Source: Emticicia fluvialis (GTDB lineage Bacteria > Bacteroidota > Bacteroidia > Cytophagales > Spirosomataceae). Taken from it: a stretch of DNA of 64,000 bases. Below, piece by piece: positions 42,940 through 52,538 of this stretch (its first letter is position 1; each line of letters opens with the position of its first letter). A program made the translations under genes and the position numbers. The stretch spans positions 18,153-82,152 of the forward strand of contig NZ_JANUSD010000021.1 of assembly GCF_024793945.1 (NCBI RefSeq). Direction: 5' to 3'. The notes under the pieces are model-generated. The model searched no databases. It was given only the letters and a program-made list of their open reading frames with translations, and had not been told where the DNA came from.

Positions 42940-44588
42940 TTTACCTTGTTAATGGCAACATAAAAGTTATTGTCCAGCGCAATGTCGCTTACATTACTTT
43001 TTTCTAAGGTCTTCCAACTGGTGGCAGGATAAATAAAATCCATTGGCCCGTTATCAACAGACACTTTCACGGGCATATCAAAGCCTTCAATACAATTCCC
43101 CCATCTGTAAGATAACCTGCCGTTTTCAATTTTATATTCAAGCGCCGGAACCCGGATGTCTCGCAGGTATTGGTCAAAAACTTTACTGAAGTTTTTACCG
43201 CTGCTTTGGCTTACAAAATCTTCAATCTGTTTGGTAGTTACGGTCTGGTGATAGAACGTCTTGTTTAATCCACGCAACACCTGTCTCCATTTTTCATCAT
43301 CGTTTACTATCTGGCGCAAAGTATGCAGCATGTTTCCGCCTTTGTAGTACATATCACCCGAGCCGCCATTATTTACGCCATAGGTGCCTATAATGGGCGA
43401 TTTGTTTTCGATGTTTTTACGGCAGCCAATCACATAAGCCGCGCCGGCTTCTTTGCCAAAGTAGTATTCGGTAAACAGGTTTTCTGAGTAGTTGGTAAAA
43501 CTCTCATGAATCCACATATCGGCAATGTCTTTGTAAGTAATATTATTGGCAAACCATTCATGGCCCGACTCATGAACTATAATAAAATCCCATTTTAACC
43601 CCCAGCCTGTGCCAGATAAGTCTCTGCCCAGATACCCGTTTTTATATTTATTACCATACGTAACCGAGCTTTGGTGCTCCATACCCAGATAAGGTACTTC
43701 AACCAGTTTATAGCCGTCTTCATAGAAAGGGTAAGGCCCAAACCAGTGCTCAAATGCCTTCAGCATCATGGGCACCTGTTTAAAATGTTCCTTTGCTTTC
43801 TCAAGGTTTTCGGGCAATACGTAATAGTCAAGGGTCAGTTCACCCTTTTCACCCTTAAATGTATCATTAAAATGAGTATAGTTACCGATATTCATGTTGA
43901 TACCGTAGTTGTTGATAGGGTTTTTTACAAACCACTCAAACGTTTTGGTGCCATCGGTATTGTCAACTACCCTGCGCAGGCGGCCGTTAGAGATATCTTT
44001 CAGTTTTTCAGGTACGGTTATGGCAATCAGCATGCTGTCGCATTCGTCATACATGTGGTCTTTGTTTGGCCACCATGCACTGGCACCCAGACCCTGGCAA
44101 GACGTAGCCACGTAATCGTTGCCATCAGCGTCTTTTACCCATTGCACGCCGCCATCCCAAGGTGGGCGTTTTGCTACAATAGGTTTGCCAGAATAATGTA
44201 CTACAATAGATTCATTTTTGCCTTTTACCTGCTTTTTGGTCAGGTTAATCATGTAGGCATTATGGCCATCTACCTTAAAAGTTAGCTCTTTGCCGTCTTG
44301 TGTTACTTTATCAACCTTTAGCGGAGGTTGCAGGTCAATCTGTATTACCTTGTGCGGTTTTAGTACTTCATACATAACAGTAGTACTGCCCGACAAGTAT
44401 TTTTCGGCGGGGTTCACCCTGATTCGCAGTTCATAGTATTTTAAATCCCACCAGCTGCGCTCAGGCGTAATGCTTCCACGGAGGGTGTCGTCACGGCTGA
44501 ACTCTTTTTTCTGAAATTGCCCTTTGGCAGCAATAAATAATAGTAAGTTGATAGAGAGAAGTGTTGTTTTTAACAATTTCATATTCAT
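42936..44588 (-). CDS. M1 family aminopeptidase
   Basis: 550 residues with signal peptide (ends near AAKGQ). N-terminal M1 beta-domain, the substrate-binding motif LGMEH (~312) in place of GAMEN, and the zinc site HESGH at 339-343 with Glu362 (HExxH-18-E). Catalytic Tyr probably in YYKGGNMLH. It cleaves N-terminal amino acids from peptides, periplasmic or outer-membrane associated. It is shorter than classical M1 enzymes because it lacks the C-terminal ERAP-type helical domain. Convergent with porZ. Confidence 0.93.
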   Translation of the reverse strand: MNMKLLKTTLLSINLLLFIAAKGQFQKKEFSRDDTLRGSITPERSWWDLKYYELRIRVNPAEKYLSGSTTVMYEVLKPHKVIQIDLQPPLKVDKVTQDGKELTFKVDGHNAYMINLTKKQVKGKNESIVVHYSGKPIVAKRPPWDGGVQWVKDADGNDYVATSCQGLGASAWWPNKDHMYDECDSMLIAITVPEKLKDISNGRLRRVVDNTDGTKTFEWFVKNPINNYGINMNIGNYTHFNDTFKGEKGELTLDYYVLPENLEKAKEHFKQVPMMLKAFEHWFGPYPFYEDGYKLVEVPYLGMEHQSSVTYGNKYKNGYLGRDLSGTGWGLKWDFIIVHESGHEWFANNITYKDIADMWIHESFTNYSENLFTEYYFGKEAGAAYVIGCRKNIENKSPIIGTYGVNNGGSGDMYYKGGNMLHTLRQIVNDDEKWRQVLRGLNKTFYHQTVTTKQIEDFVSQSSGKNFSKVFDQYLRDIRVPALEYKIENGRLSYRWGNCIEGFDMPVKVSVDNGPMDFIYPATSWKTLEKSNVSDIALDNNFYVAINKVN

Positions 44589-44803
44589 AAATTTCGATTA
44601 GCCAAAGTTAGTCTAAAATATTTACTTTGAATAAAACGAGTTCATAAAATCAACAATTGAGCTCCTTTCGGCTTAAAATCAAAAAAGTATTGGCTGATAT
44701 CAAAACTGTTTCGGGCTAAAAATTGTAATAAAATAAGCGTAAACAATCAGCATTTTAAAAGGTCGGATACACCAATGGGTGTTATGCCTCATTTTAAATA
44801 AAC

Positions 44804-46054
44804 ATGAAACAAGCAAAGGACCCTTATGCCGCCCTCCGGTACCCGGAGTTCAGATACTTTATTACTGCTCAGTTTATATTTACAGTTGCCATTCTGGTGC
44901 AGGAGGTGGTTGTAAGTTATTACCTGTATGAAATAACACACGACCCCCTTTCGCTTGGGTTGATTGGCCTTTTTGAGGCGATTCCGTATATATCGCTGGC
45001 TTTGTTTGGGGGTTACTTTGCCGACCGCAAAGATAAGCGAACCATCATTCAGGTTTGTTATACCATTATTATGATGTGCTCATTGCTTTTGCTATGGGTA
45101 ACTCATCCTTCTACCGACCACGGATTCAGCCTGGCACAGCAAAAAAACTTTATTTATCTTACGGTTTTCTTTCTGGGTGTAGCCCGAGGGTTTTATGGCC
45201 CGGCGTGGTCTTCATTGAAGCCGTTTCTGGTTCCGGCCGAACACTACTCAAACTCGGCCTCTTGGAGCAGCCAGTTCTGGCAGACAGGCTCTATTCTGGG
45301 GCCGGCTTCTGCCGGGTTTTTGTATAGCTGGCTTGGGCTGACTAATGTTTTGGTACTGGTAATTCTTCTTTTTCTGACTGCTTTCATTTTTGTTTCGCGC
45401 ATCTCAAAAAAGGGTATTCAGAATATAGAGAAGCAGGCTGATGTTTTCAAAAGCCTGAAAGAAGGCATCAGTTTTGTAACCCGGAACAGGATACTCTTTT
45501 ACGCCATTATGTTGGATATGTTTTCGGTGCTGTTTGGGGGTGTTGTGGCTATTCTACCAGTATTTGCCAAGGATATTCTGCACGTTGGTGCACAGGGTTT
45601 GGGCATTATGCGTGCCGCTCCCGGTTTAGGTGCGGTGCTTACTATGTTGGGTACGGCGTATTTTCCGCCCACGCGCAAAGCATGGCGCAATATGCTAATC
45701 GCTGTAACCGGTTTCGGGCTTGCCACATTGGTATTTGCGGTGTCAACCAGTTTCTGGTTATCGGTAGGGGCGTTATTTCTTACAGGTGCTTTTGACAGCG
45801 TTAGTGTGGTTATAAGGCAGACAATTCTGCAGGTTTTACCTCCAGACCACATGCGTGGGCGTGTTAATTCGGTAAGTGGTATATTTGTCAGTTGTTCTAA
45901 TGAACTCGGGGCTTTTGAGTCGGGGCTATTGACCAAACTTATCGGGGCAGTGCCTACTGTTATTTTTGGAGGAGTAATGACGCTGGTTGTAGTGGGTACT
46001 TTACTTACGCGCTCAAAAGGGCTTTTTGCAGTGAAGCTTGAGAAAAACTCTTGA
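44804..46054 (+). CDS. MFS transporter (enterobactin exporter EntS-like class)
   Basis: 416 residues, 12 predicted helices. N-terminal DPYAALRYPEFRYFITAQF, then GLFEAIPYISLALFGGYFADRKDKR, the loop 2-3 motif. MFS_3/EntS-type features. Cargo unknown. Monocistronic, with a hairpin shared with the convergent greA gene. The preceding 215-base spacer shows no gene. Confidence 0.88.
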   Translation: MKQAKDPYAALRYPEFRYFITAQFIFTVAILVQEVVVSYYLYEITHDPLSLGLIGLFEAIPYISLALFGGYFADRKDKRTIIQVCYTIIMMCSLLLLWVTHPSTDHGFSLAQQKNFIYLTVFFLGVARGFYGPAWSSLKPFLVPAEHYSNSASWSSQFWQTGSILGPASAGFLYSWLGLTNVLVLVILLFLTAFIFVSRISKKGIQNIEKQADVFKSLKEGISFVTRNRILFYAIMLDMFSVLFGGVVAILPVFAKDILHVGAQGLGIMRAAPGLGAVLTMLGTAYFPPTRKAWRNMLIAVTGFGLATLVFAVSTSFWLSVGALFLTGAFDSVSVVIRQTILQVLPPDHMRGRVNSVSGIFVSCSNELGAFESGLLTKLIGAVPTVIFGGVMTLVVVGTLLTRSKGLFAVKLEKNS

Positions 46055-46072
46055 TGATGCCTTAAAATAGCG

Positions 46073-46096
46073 AAGGCCATCTATAAGAATGGCCTT
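46073..46096. terminator. Weak bidirectional terminator hairpin
   Basis: AAGGCCAT (46073-46080) pairs with ATGGCCTT (46089-46096), eight-base loop, only short T-runs, between convergent MFS and greA genes. Confidence 0.5.
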
Positions 46097-46129
46097 TCAC
46101 TAGTAAGCTATAAAGTAAAGATTTTTGTT

Positions 46130-46606
46130 CTATTGTCTGCTGATTTCCAGTACTTCAACCTCAACCAATCCGGCAGGCGCCTGAATCTGCGCCATTTCAC
46201 CTACTTTTTTACCGAACAAACCTTTTCCGAAAGGTGAGTTTACTGAAATCTTACCTTGTTTCAAATCTGCTTCTTCTTCCGACACCAGCGTGTAGGTCAT
46301 CAAAGCGCCATTTTTCTTATTTTTTATTTTTACTTTAGACAACAACGAAACTTTAGAGGTGTCGATAGTTGACTCATCAAGGATACGTGCATTGGCCATC
46401 AATTCTTCCAGCTTCGAAATCTCCATCTCCATCAGGCCCTGAGCGTCTTTTGCGGCATCATACTCCGCATTTTCAGATAAGTCGCCTTTATCACGAGCCT
46501 CGGCAATCTGGCGTGCAATATCCGCTCTGCCTTTGGTTTTAAGTTCCTGAAGTTTATTTTTAAGGTTATTGTACCCTTCTTCTGTGTAATACTGGAATTT
46601 TGACAT
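46130..46606 (-). CDS. greA: Transcription elongation factor GreA
   Basis: The start at 46606 (MSKFQYYTEEGYNNLKNKLQ) is chosen over an in-frame Met 15 codons upstream, because GreA begins there and the upstream codons form a hairpin leader; 158 residues. N-terminal coiled coil with the acidic tip DLSENAEYDAAKD, C-terminal FKBP-like domain with SPFGKGLFGKKVGE. It enters the RNA polymerase secondary channel and stimulates transcript cleavage to rescue backtracked complexes. Single gene with a leader of about 165 bases. Confidence 0.94.
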   Translation of the reverse strand: MSKFQYYTEEGYNNLKNKLQELKTKGRADIARQIAEARDKGDLSENAEYDAAKDAQGLMEMEISKLEELMANARILDESTIDTSKVSLLSKVKIKNKKNGALMTYTLVSEEEADLKQGKISVNSPFGKGLFGKKVGEMAQIQAPAGLVEVEVLEISRQ

Positions 46607-46620
46607 ATCGCTTATAAATT

Positions 46621-46645
46621 TAAAAACCCCTTTGTTCTGAGGGGT
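46621..46645 (-). promoter_or_regulatory. Terminator-like hairpin in the greA leader
   Basis: Read on the minus strand, ACCCC (46645-46641) and GGGGT (46630-46626) form a GC-rich stem with a ten-base loop and run directly into TTTTT, ending about 15 bases before the greA ATG. It has the form of an attenuator. E. coli greA is known to have a leader terminator producing GraL. Confidence 0.5.
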
Positions 46646-46777
46646 GGACAAAAAAAGAACGGCGAAAATTCGACCGTTCCTGATAAATTTTTGAATTTTA
46701 TCAAAGAAACTACCTGAATTTTACTCGAAAAAATACTTTATTTGCTCGACTTTGGTTCATTTGTGTAATTTAGATAA

Positions 46778-46785
46778 CAAAGGTA
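46778..46785 (-). promoter_or_regulatory. Candidate -7 element of greA
   Basis: On the minus strand TACCTTTG matches TAnnTTTG; the start would lie near 46771 and the leader would be about 165 bases. No exact -33 TTTG is found. Confidence 0.45.
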
Positions 46786-46806
46786 CAAAGATTTTTTTAA
46801 TTGATG

Positions 46807-46814
46807 TATTTTTG
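46807..46814 (+). promoter_or_regulatory. Candidate -7 element of fmt
   Basis: TATTTTTG matches TAnnTTTG on the plus strand, about 44 bases before the fmt ATG. Confidence 0.35.
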
Positions 46815-46857
46815 ATACTACATATTTGATACCATGTAACTATACAACAGATAAAAT

Positions 46858-47769
46858 ATGAGAATAGTTTTTATGGGTACGCCAGATTTTGCAGTGGCGA
46901 GTTTAAGGAAGCTGGTAGAGAACGGATGCGAAGTAGTAGCGGTGGTAACAGCCCCCGACAAGCCGTCGGGCAGGGGCCTGCAAATGAACGAAACACCTGT
47001 GAAAAAATATGCGGTGTCTCAGAATATACCTGTTTTGCAACCTGAAAAGCTGAAGAATCCTGAGTTTCTGGAGCAGCTAAAAAGTTTCAATGCAGATTTG
47101 CAGGTGGTGGTGGCTTTCAGAATGCTGCCAGAAGTGGTTTGGAATATGCCACCCAAGGGTACTTTTAATCTGCATGGTTCTATACTGCCGCAGTACAGAG
47201 GCGCTGCGCCTATTAACTGGGCGGTTATTAACGGCGATACCGTAACAGGTGTAACCACTTTCTTTATAAAACAGGAAATTGACACGGGCAATATTATTTT
47301 TGTAGACAAGGAACCGATTTATCCGCACGATAACGCCGGAACAGTTCATGACAGGCTGATGGAACGTGGCGCCGACCTGGTTTTAAAAACAGTTAAAGCA
47401 ATTGAGATTGGAGATTATCCGCAATTGCCGCAGCATTCAGATGATGAACTACGCCCCGCACCCAAAATATTTAAAGAAACCTGTGAGATTAACTGGAGCC
47501 AGCCAGCAGAGAAAGTACAGAATTTTATTCGTGGGTTATCGCCGTATCCGGCGGCATGGACAACCCTCGCGGGCAAAACCTGCAAGGTATATCTTTCTGA
47601 AATGACAGATACCGACGCGCCTGATTTGGAGGCCGGAGGTTTGCAGACCGATAACAAGACTTTTCTGGCTTTTAAATGTGCCGATAAACTGTTGCGTATT
47701 AAAGAACTACAAATGGAAGGTAAAAAAAGAATGAGCGTAGAAGACTTTCTGAGAGGTTTCAGGCTTTAA
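46858..47769 (+). CDS. fmt: Methionyl-tRNA formyltransferase
   Basis: 303 residues. MRIVFMGTPDFAVASLRKL at the start, PDKPSGRGLQMNETPVK, and the catalytic region LHGSILPQYRGAAPINWAVINGD (His and following Asn/Asp), then QEIDTGNIIF. C-terminal OB-like domain follows. Transfers formyl from 10-formyl-THF to Met-tRNAi. Usually next to def, but not here. Divergent from greA. Confidence 0.96.
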   Translation: MRIVFMGTPDFAVASLRKLVENGCEVVAVVTAPDKPSGRGLQMNETPVKKYAVSQNIPVLQPEKLKNPEFLEQLKSFNADLQVVVAFRMLPEVVWNMPPKGTFNLHGSILPQYRGAAPINWAVINGDTVTGVTTFFIKQEIDTGNIIFVDKEPIYPHDNAGTVHDRLMERGADLVLKTVKAIEIGDYPQLPQHSDDELRPAPKIFKETCEINWSQPAEKVQNFIRGLSPYPAAWTTLAGKTCKVYLSEMTDTDAPDLEAGGLQTDNKTFLAFKCADKLLRIKELQMEGKKRMSVEDFLRGFRL

Positions 47770-47845
47770 GTGGCTTTGATTTGTTACCAGATGGCAATTG
47801 TTTTCTTTTTTGTATCTACTTTTTAGCCTGATTTATTAATTTTTA

Positions 47846-47853
47846 TATTTTTG
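47846..47853 (+). promoter_or_regulatory. Candidate -7 element of the S10 peptidase gene
   Basis: TATTTTTG matches TAnnTTTG, 25 bases before the ATG at 47879; no clear -33 partner. Confidence 0.4.
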
Positions 47854-47878
47854 CTTTCAGACAATTACCCTGACATAC

Positions 47879-49390
47879 ATGAACAAACTAAGATATACTA
47901 TTCTATTAGTAGGGCTTGGCCTGGCCGCCCTGGGCCAGACACCGGAGAAAAAAGCTGATGAAAAGCCGGCTACTGCTCAGGTTGTGCCACCACCGGTTGA
48001 AACCAAAGGCCAGGTAGTTATTGGCGGGCAAACCATTAATTATACTACGCGCACCGGCTACATGGTTGTAAAAGATGAAAACGGAAAGCCAAAAGCTAAT
48101 GTGTTCTTTGTTGCCTATACTAAAGATGGGGTAACGGACTTGTCTAAACGCCCGGTTACTTATACTTTTAACGGAGGCCCCGGTTCAGCTTCGGTTTGGT
48201 TGCACATGGGTTGCATTGGCCCTAAAAGAATACCCATGAGCGACAAAGGAGAGTCTCTGGCTCCGCCATATTCGTATGTTAATAATGAGTACAGCTGGTT
48301 AGATAAAACAGACCTGGTGTTTATTGACCCTGTAAACACAGGCTATAGCCGCGCCGCTCAGGGCGAAAACGAACGCCAGTTTCTGGGTTATGTAGAAGAC
48401 ATAGAATCGGTAGGGGAGTTTATCCGGCTGCATGCTACTAAATATGGCCGCTGGGCATCGCCCAAGTTTCTGGCCGGCGAGAGCTACGGCACTACCCGTG
48501 CAGCGGGTCTATCGGGGTATCTGCAAGACAAATACAATATGTATATTAACGGCGTAGCTTTGATATCGTCCATCCTCAATTTTCAGACTGCACTTTTTGA
48601 TAAGGGAAACGATTTGCCGTTCGAGCTATTCTTACCAACTTACACTGCCATGGCATGGTATCATAAGAAGATAGCACCGGAGTATCAGGCCGACTTACAG
48701 AAGACCTTACGCGAGGTTGAGAAGTTTGTGCTGAACGATTACGCAACTGTATTAATGAAGGGCGATTTAGCCAGTGATGCCGAAAAAAATATGGTAACTG
48801 AAAAACTGAGCAGGTTTACGGGGTTATCTAAAGAATTTATAAAAAATGCCAATAACAGGATTGACATCTTTCGTTTTGTAAAAGAGTTGCTGCGTGACGA
48901 AGGTAAAACAGCGGGGCGACTGGACGGCCGCTTTACCGGAATTGATTATGATAACGCCGGAGAAAGATATGAGTTTGACCCCAGCCTTGATGCAACAATT
49001 TCTGGCCCTTATTCAGGTACCATAAATCAGTATTTACGGCAGGAACTGAAATACGAAAACGATTTGCCCTACCTGATTCTGACGGGCCGAGTTCAGCCCT
49101 GGAACTACAACAACGTGCAGAACAAATACCTGAACGTAAGTGAAACGCTACGCCAGGCTATGGCCAAGAATCCGTACCTGAAGGTATGGGTAGCCGCCGG
49201 GTATTATGACCTGGCCACGCCCTATTTTGCTGCTGAATATACTTTTAACCACATGATGCTACGCCCCGAACAAAAGAAAAATGTAAATTTTACGTATTTT
49301 GAGGCCGGACACATGATGTATATCCATAAAGAATCGTTAATAAAACTAAAAAAAGACGCAGACAAGTTTTACGACACTGCATTGAAATAA
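47879..49390 (+). CDS. S10 family serine carboxypeptidase
   Basis: 503 residues with an N-terminal signal peptide (to about GLAALGQ). Alpha/beta-hydrolase peptidase: oxyanion region FNGGPGSASVWLHMG, nucleophile GESYGTT, catalytic Asp in YYDLATPYFAAEY, catalytic His in EAGHMMYIH. It removes C-terminal residues from peptides in the periplasm or outside. The motif set is complete, so it should be active. Single gene. Confidence 0.92.
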   Translation: MNKLRYTILLVGLGLAALGQTPEKKADEKPATAQVVPPPVETKGQVVIGGQTINYTTRTGYMVVKDENGKPKANVFFVAYTKDGVTDLSKRPVTYTFNGGPGSASVWLHMGCIGPKRIPMSDKGESLAPPYSYVNNEYSWLDKTDLVFIDPVNTGYSRAAQGENERQFLGYVEDIESVGEFIRLHATKYGRWASPKFLAGESYGTTRAAGLSGYLQDKYNMYINGVALISSILNFQTALFDKGNDLPFELFLPTYTAMAWYHKKIAPEYQADLQKTLREVEKFVLNDYATVLMKGDLASDAEKNMVTEKLSRFTGLSKEFIKNANNRIDIFRFVKELLRDEGKTAGRLDGRFTGIDYDNAGERYEFDPSLDATISGPYSGTINQYLRQELKYENDLPYLILTGRVQPWNYNNVQNKYLNVSETLRQAMAKNPYLKVWVAAGYYDLATPYFAAEYTFNHMMLRPEQKKNVNFTYFEAGHMMYIHKESLIKLKKDADKFYDTALK

Positions 49391-49511
49391 ATAGTAACCT
49401 ATTAGATTCGTAATGATGATATTAAGAATGGTGAATTGATTAACTGTTATTCGCTAATTCACCCTTCACTAATTCATTATTGTAGAAAAATCCACTTTGA
49501 GTTGAATAGCT

Positions 49512-49949
49512 ATGAAAATCAGACCGGCTGTTGTCATTCTAGAAGATGATAAGTTATTAACCATGCATTACCAGTATGGAGGACAGGACGTATTTAATTT
49601 ACCGGGTGGTAACCTTGAGTATGGCGAAATGCTCACCGCCGCACTTGAGCGCGAGCTGGAAGAAGAGCTGGGCATTAAAGCACAGATAGGCGAGCTGCTA
49701 ATGGTAGGAGAGGTGCATTTCTCAGAGCAACAGAAGCAATGTATCCATTTTATTTTTGAGGGAAAAATTACTGCAGGTACACCAGCATTGAACCCCGAGC
49801 ATACCTCGGCCATTGACATCAGGTGGGTTGATATTGCAGACCTGGACACCCTGCATCTGTATCCTAACGTCAGCACCAGCCTTCAAGCGCATCTGGCAGG
49901 CAAACTTGCCGATAAATACGTTGGTAAGCTTGAACAAGCCTGGTTTTAA
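49512..49949 (+). CDS. Nudix hydrolase
   Basis: 145 residues. The Nudix box GGNLEYGEMLTAALERELEEELG fits Gx5Ex7REUxEExGU, with the catalytic glutamates in RELEEE. It hydrolyses a nucleoside diphosphate linked to another moiety; substrate not assignable. Cytosolic. Its 3' end overlaps the convergent MFS gene by four bases. Confidence 0.9.
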   Translation: MKIRPAVVILEDDKLLTMHYQYGGQDVFNLPGGNLEYGEMLTAALERELEEELGIKAQIGELLMVGEVHFSEQQKQCIHFIFEGKITAGTPALNPEHTSAIDIRWVDIADLDTLHLYPNVSTSLQAHLAGKLADKYVGKLEQAWF

Positions 49950-51136
49950 AATGCCTCCTTAATACGGCGTACCTTGCCTGTAAACAAATATCCGAAAGCC
50001 AGAATGGCGAGCCCGCCCATGATAAGAAAAGCATAGGGCATACGATAAAGCTGATTCTGGTAAATTTCGGCAGAAAGAAAAGCGCCCAGACCAATGCCGG
50101 CTTCCATACATATATACATGGTAGCAAGGGCGCGTCCGCGGTTGTGTTCATCGCACAAGTCGATTGTCCATGCCTGCAAAATAGGAGACAGCACCCCCTG
50201 TGCCATACCAAAGAAAACAGCCGCAATTACAAACAGATAAATATTATGGGCAAATGCCGTGAACCCCATGGCAATTATGAGCGCAAAACAGCCCCAGCGC
50301 AGCACTGGCACACGGCCGTTTTTATCAGATATTCTACCGGCCATAAAACGTATAAATAAAGAGGCCAGGGTATATACCAGAAAATACAGCCCTTTATTGT
50401 GCAGCCCGATACTTTTACTGAGGTCGGGCGATAGCGTGGCAATGGCTCCGAAGCTGAAAGACGTAAGAAATATAACAACAGCCGCCGGAAGCACCATTTC
50501 ATCAAAAATATCGCTCTGGGTAATCTTTAATGTTTTTAACGTGAGTTTTTCCTGCTGGTTTACCGGCAGGGTTTCTTTCATGTTGTATAAAATAGCAATG
50601 GATATAAGCGCAAACATAGACGATACATAAAACAAAACATTCATAGAGAAGGTATCGGCAATCCAGCTGCCAAGTGCAGGGCCAAAGGCCATCCCGAAAC
50701 TACTCATCAACCCGTGCATTCCCATTGCTTCTCCTCTTCTTGATGCCGGTACAATATCTGCAATATAGGCAGCAGTGCCTGTTGGCTTAAAGCCGGTAGA
50801 GAACCCATGCGCTAATCGTAAAAACAAAAAAGGCATAACAGATGTAACCAACGGATAAAAGAATCCGCATACGAAACAAACCAGTGAGCCAAAGGCCATA
50901 ACAGGTACCCGGCCGATGCGGTCGGTAAGCCGGCCGCTGAAAGGCCTTGAAAACCCGGCCGTTAAGGTAAAAAGACTAATGATAAGACCCTTGTACTCTG
51001 CACCACCCAGTTTTGAGAGGTAATCGGGCAGCTCAGGAATAAGCATATTGAAGCTCGCAAAGAAGACCAGTGAACTGATACACAAAAGCCAGTATTGAAA
51101 AGAGAAGATACTTTCAGATTCAGATTGTTGTTCCAT
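49946..51136 (-). CDS. MFS transporter
   Basis: The Met at 51136 (MEQQSESESIF) is chosen because the residues upstream of it look non-coding; 396 residues. Twelve helices; motif A GRLTDRIGRVPVM after helix 2, and a repeat SDKNGRVPVLRW in the second half, typical of the drug/H+ antiporter type. It may export a drug-like compound. Overlaps the Nudix gene end-to-end. Confidence 0.88.
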   Translation of the reverse strand: MEQQSESESIFSFQYWLLCISSLVFFASFNMLIPELPDYLSKLGGAEYKGLIISLFTLTAGFSRPFSGRLTDRIGRVPVMAFGSLVCFVCGFFYPLVTSVMPFLFLRLAHGFSTGFKPTGTAAYIADIVPASRRGEAMGMHGLMSSFGMAFGPALGSWIADTFSMNVLFYVSSMFALISIAILYNMKETLPVNQQEKLTLKTLKITQSDIFDEMVLPAAVVIFLTSFSFGAIATLSPDLSKSIGLHNKGLYFLVYTLASLFIRFMAGRISDKNGRVPVLRWGCFALIIAMGFTAFAHNIYLFVIAAVFFGMAQGVLSPILQAWTIDLCDEHNRGRALATMYICMEAGIGLGAFLSAEIYQNQLYRMPYAFLIMGGLAILAFGYLFTGKVRRIKEAF

Positions 51137-51407
51137 TCTACAAAAGTAAAGTATCGTTTCGGGCATTTGCAAACTAAACTTTGTTTCTAAATATCATTCA
51201 GTAATAAAGTGCAATTTTTTGCAATCAGTACCGAAATGGTTGATGGTCAGGCACTCACGAATTTTAATATGGCTCGTGCAACCATTTTAATCGGGGTATT
51301 CGTCATTGCTTCTGAGACGAAATCTTTAACCTGGCTGAATAACTGTTTATGGTAAAAAGTGTACACTTATCTGCATTTGTTCACTATTTAATTTTCACAA
51401 AAAACCG

Positions 51408-52355
51408 ATGAAAAATTACTCTTTAAAATTGGGCGCAATTGCTTTGGCAATGGGCATGGTAGTTAGTTGTACCAAAGAGTCTGACACCAATTCACTTACA
51501 CCGGATGCCCAGTCGGCGGTGATAGCCGATAATCAGACAATTCAGGACGAGTCGGAAGATGCTTATGACCTGATTGACGACATCACTTTTCTACCATTTG
51601 GCGGGCGTAATTTGCGTGAAGCCGGAGGCCCCGACGGCCCTAAGCCGGGTGGGGGGCATTTCCCGATATTGGGTATAGGCTGGGATAAACCCTGGAAAGG
51701 CAAATTTGATAATTGCGCCGAAGTAACCAAAACCGTGGCCGACAATAAAATTACCATTGTGTTTGACTACACGGCTGTGGCCGGTGGCGTATGCAAAGAT
51801 AAAGAGGTAGGAGGTAAGTTAACAATTACCATGCCGGTAAAACCAGACTCCGGCTTTACGGGTACCCTAACCAGAACCGTAACTTATGAAAACCTGAAAC
51901 GTGATACACTTGTATTGAATGGTACACATACCATTACTACCACTTTGGCCAGTGGAAAAGCCACTGCCGACGAGAAAATGGCCAATGTGTCTATCACCAA
52001 TACCAATACAAGCAAGGTAATTACTTATACAAGCACTAAAAAACGTGTGGTTGATAACAAAGGAACCGCCAGCAAAGAAGATGACGAGTTTCAGACAACG
52101 GGTTCAACCACAGCAAAAGCCAGCGATGGTACCCAGTTTACGTCTACCATAACCAAAGCACTGGTTGTGAAACATTCGTGCAATAATGCCAAGGGATTCC
52201 CGGTTAGTGGAACCATCGAAATTAAACCGTTCTCGGGGGATACTAAAACCGTTGATTACGGAGACGGCACCTGTGATCTGAAATATACAGTAACCGTTAA
52301 CGGAGTGACAGAGGAGAAAGAGAGAACAAAACCAGCGAAGAGAAAAAAAGGTTAG
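51408..52355 (+). CDS. Uncharacterised Thr-rich lipoprotein
   Basis: 315 residues with a lipoprotein signal (lipobox VVSC, Cys21). The first 80 mature residues are acidic and Gly/Pro-rich; the remainder is a Thr/Lys-rich beta-type domain with paired strands (KLTITMPVKPDSGFTGTL, SGTIEIKPFSGDTKTVDYGDG). The YGDGTCD end resembles small beta-sandwich extracellular domains. No named family recognised. Ends in a strong terminator. Confidence 0.75.
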   Translation: MKNYSLKLGAIALAMGMVVSCTKESDTNSLTPDAQSAVIADNQTIQDESEDAYDLIDDITFLPFGGRNLREAGGPDGPKPGGGHFPILGIGWDKPWKGKFDNCAEVTKTVADNKITIVFDYTAVAGGVCKDKEVGGKLTITMPVKPDSGFTGTLTRTVTYENLKRDTLVLNGTHTITTTLASGKATADEKMANVSITNTNTSKVITYTSTKKRVVDNKGTASKEDDEFQTTGSTTAKASDGTQFTSTITKALVVKHSCNNAKGFPVSGTIEIKPFSGDTKTVDYGDGTCDLKYTVTVNGVTEEKERTKPAKRKKG

Positions 52356-52376
52356 TAATACGTTTAAATATGTCGG

Positions 52377-52410
52377 AAAGTGTTGCCTGATTTTGGCAAC
52401 ACTTTTTTTT
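52377..52410 (+). terminator. Intrinsic terminator of the lipoprotein gene
   Basis: AAAGTGTTGCC (52377-52387) pairs perfectly with GGCAACACTTT (52395-52405) around a seven-base loop, then a run of Ts to 52410. Confidence 0.92.
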
Positions 52411-52420
52411 ATGCCACAAA

Positions 52421-52445
52421 AAAAGCACCCTTTTGAGGTGCTTTT
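52421..52445 (-). terminator. Intrinsic terminator of tRNA-Cys
   Basis: AAAAGCACC (52421-52429) pairs with GGTGCTTTT (52437-52445). On the minus strand it ends in a T-run, 11 bases past the tRNA 3' end. Confidence 0.85.
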
Positions 52446-52456
52446 CTGAATTTTTG

Positions 52457-52527
52457 AGGTCCCGAGCGGATTCGAACCGCTGTAGAAGCTTTTGCAGAGC
52501 TCTGCCTAGCCACTCGGCCACAGGACC
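52457..52527 (-). tRNA. tRNA-Cys (GCA)
   Basis: On the minus strand a 71-base cloverleaf: acceptor GGTCCTG/CGGGACC, anticodon loop CTGCAAA (anticodon GCA), T-loop TTCGAATC, discriminator T as expected for tRNA-Cys. CCA is not encoded. Confidence 0.95.
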
Positions 52528-52538
52528 TTTTGGGAGTG

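Noticed and set aside
43671..44285. 204-codon plus-strand frame opposite the M1 peptidase gene
   Set aside because: Lies wholly inside a well-supported peptidase gene on the other strand; composition is that of an antisense shadow.
45499..46080. 193-codon minus-strand frame opposite the MFS gene
   Set aside because: Antisense of a membrane protein gene, rich in Thr/Pro/Ser as such shadows are; no start context.
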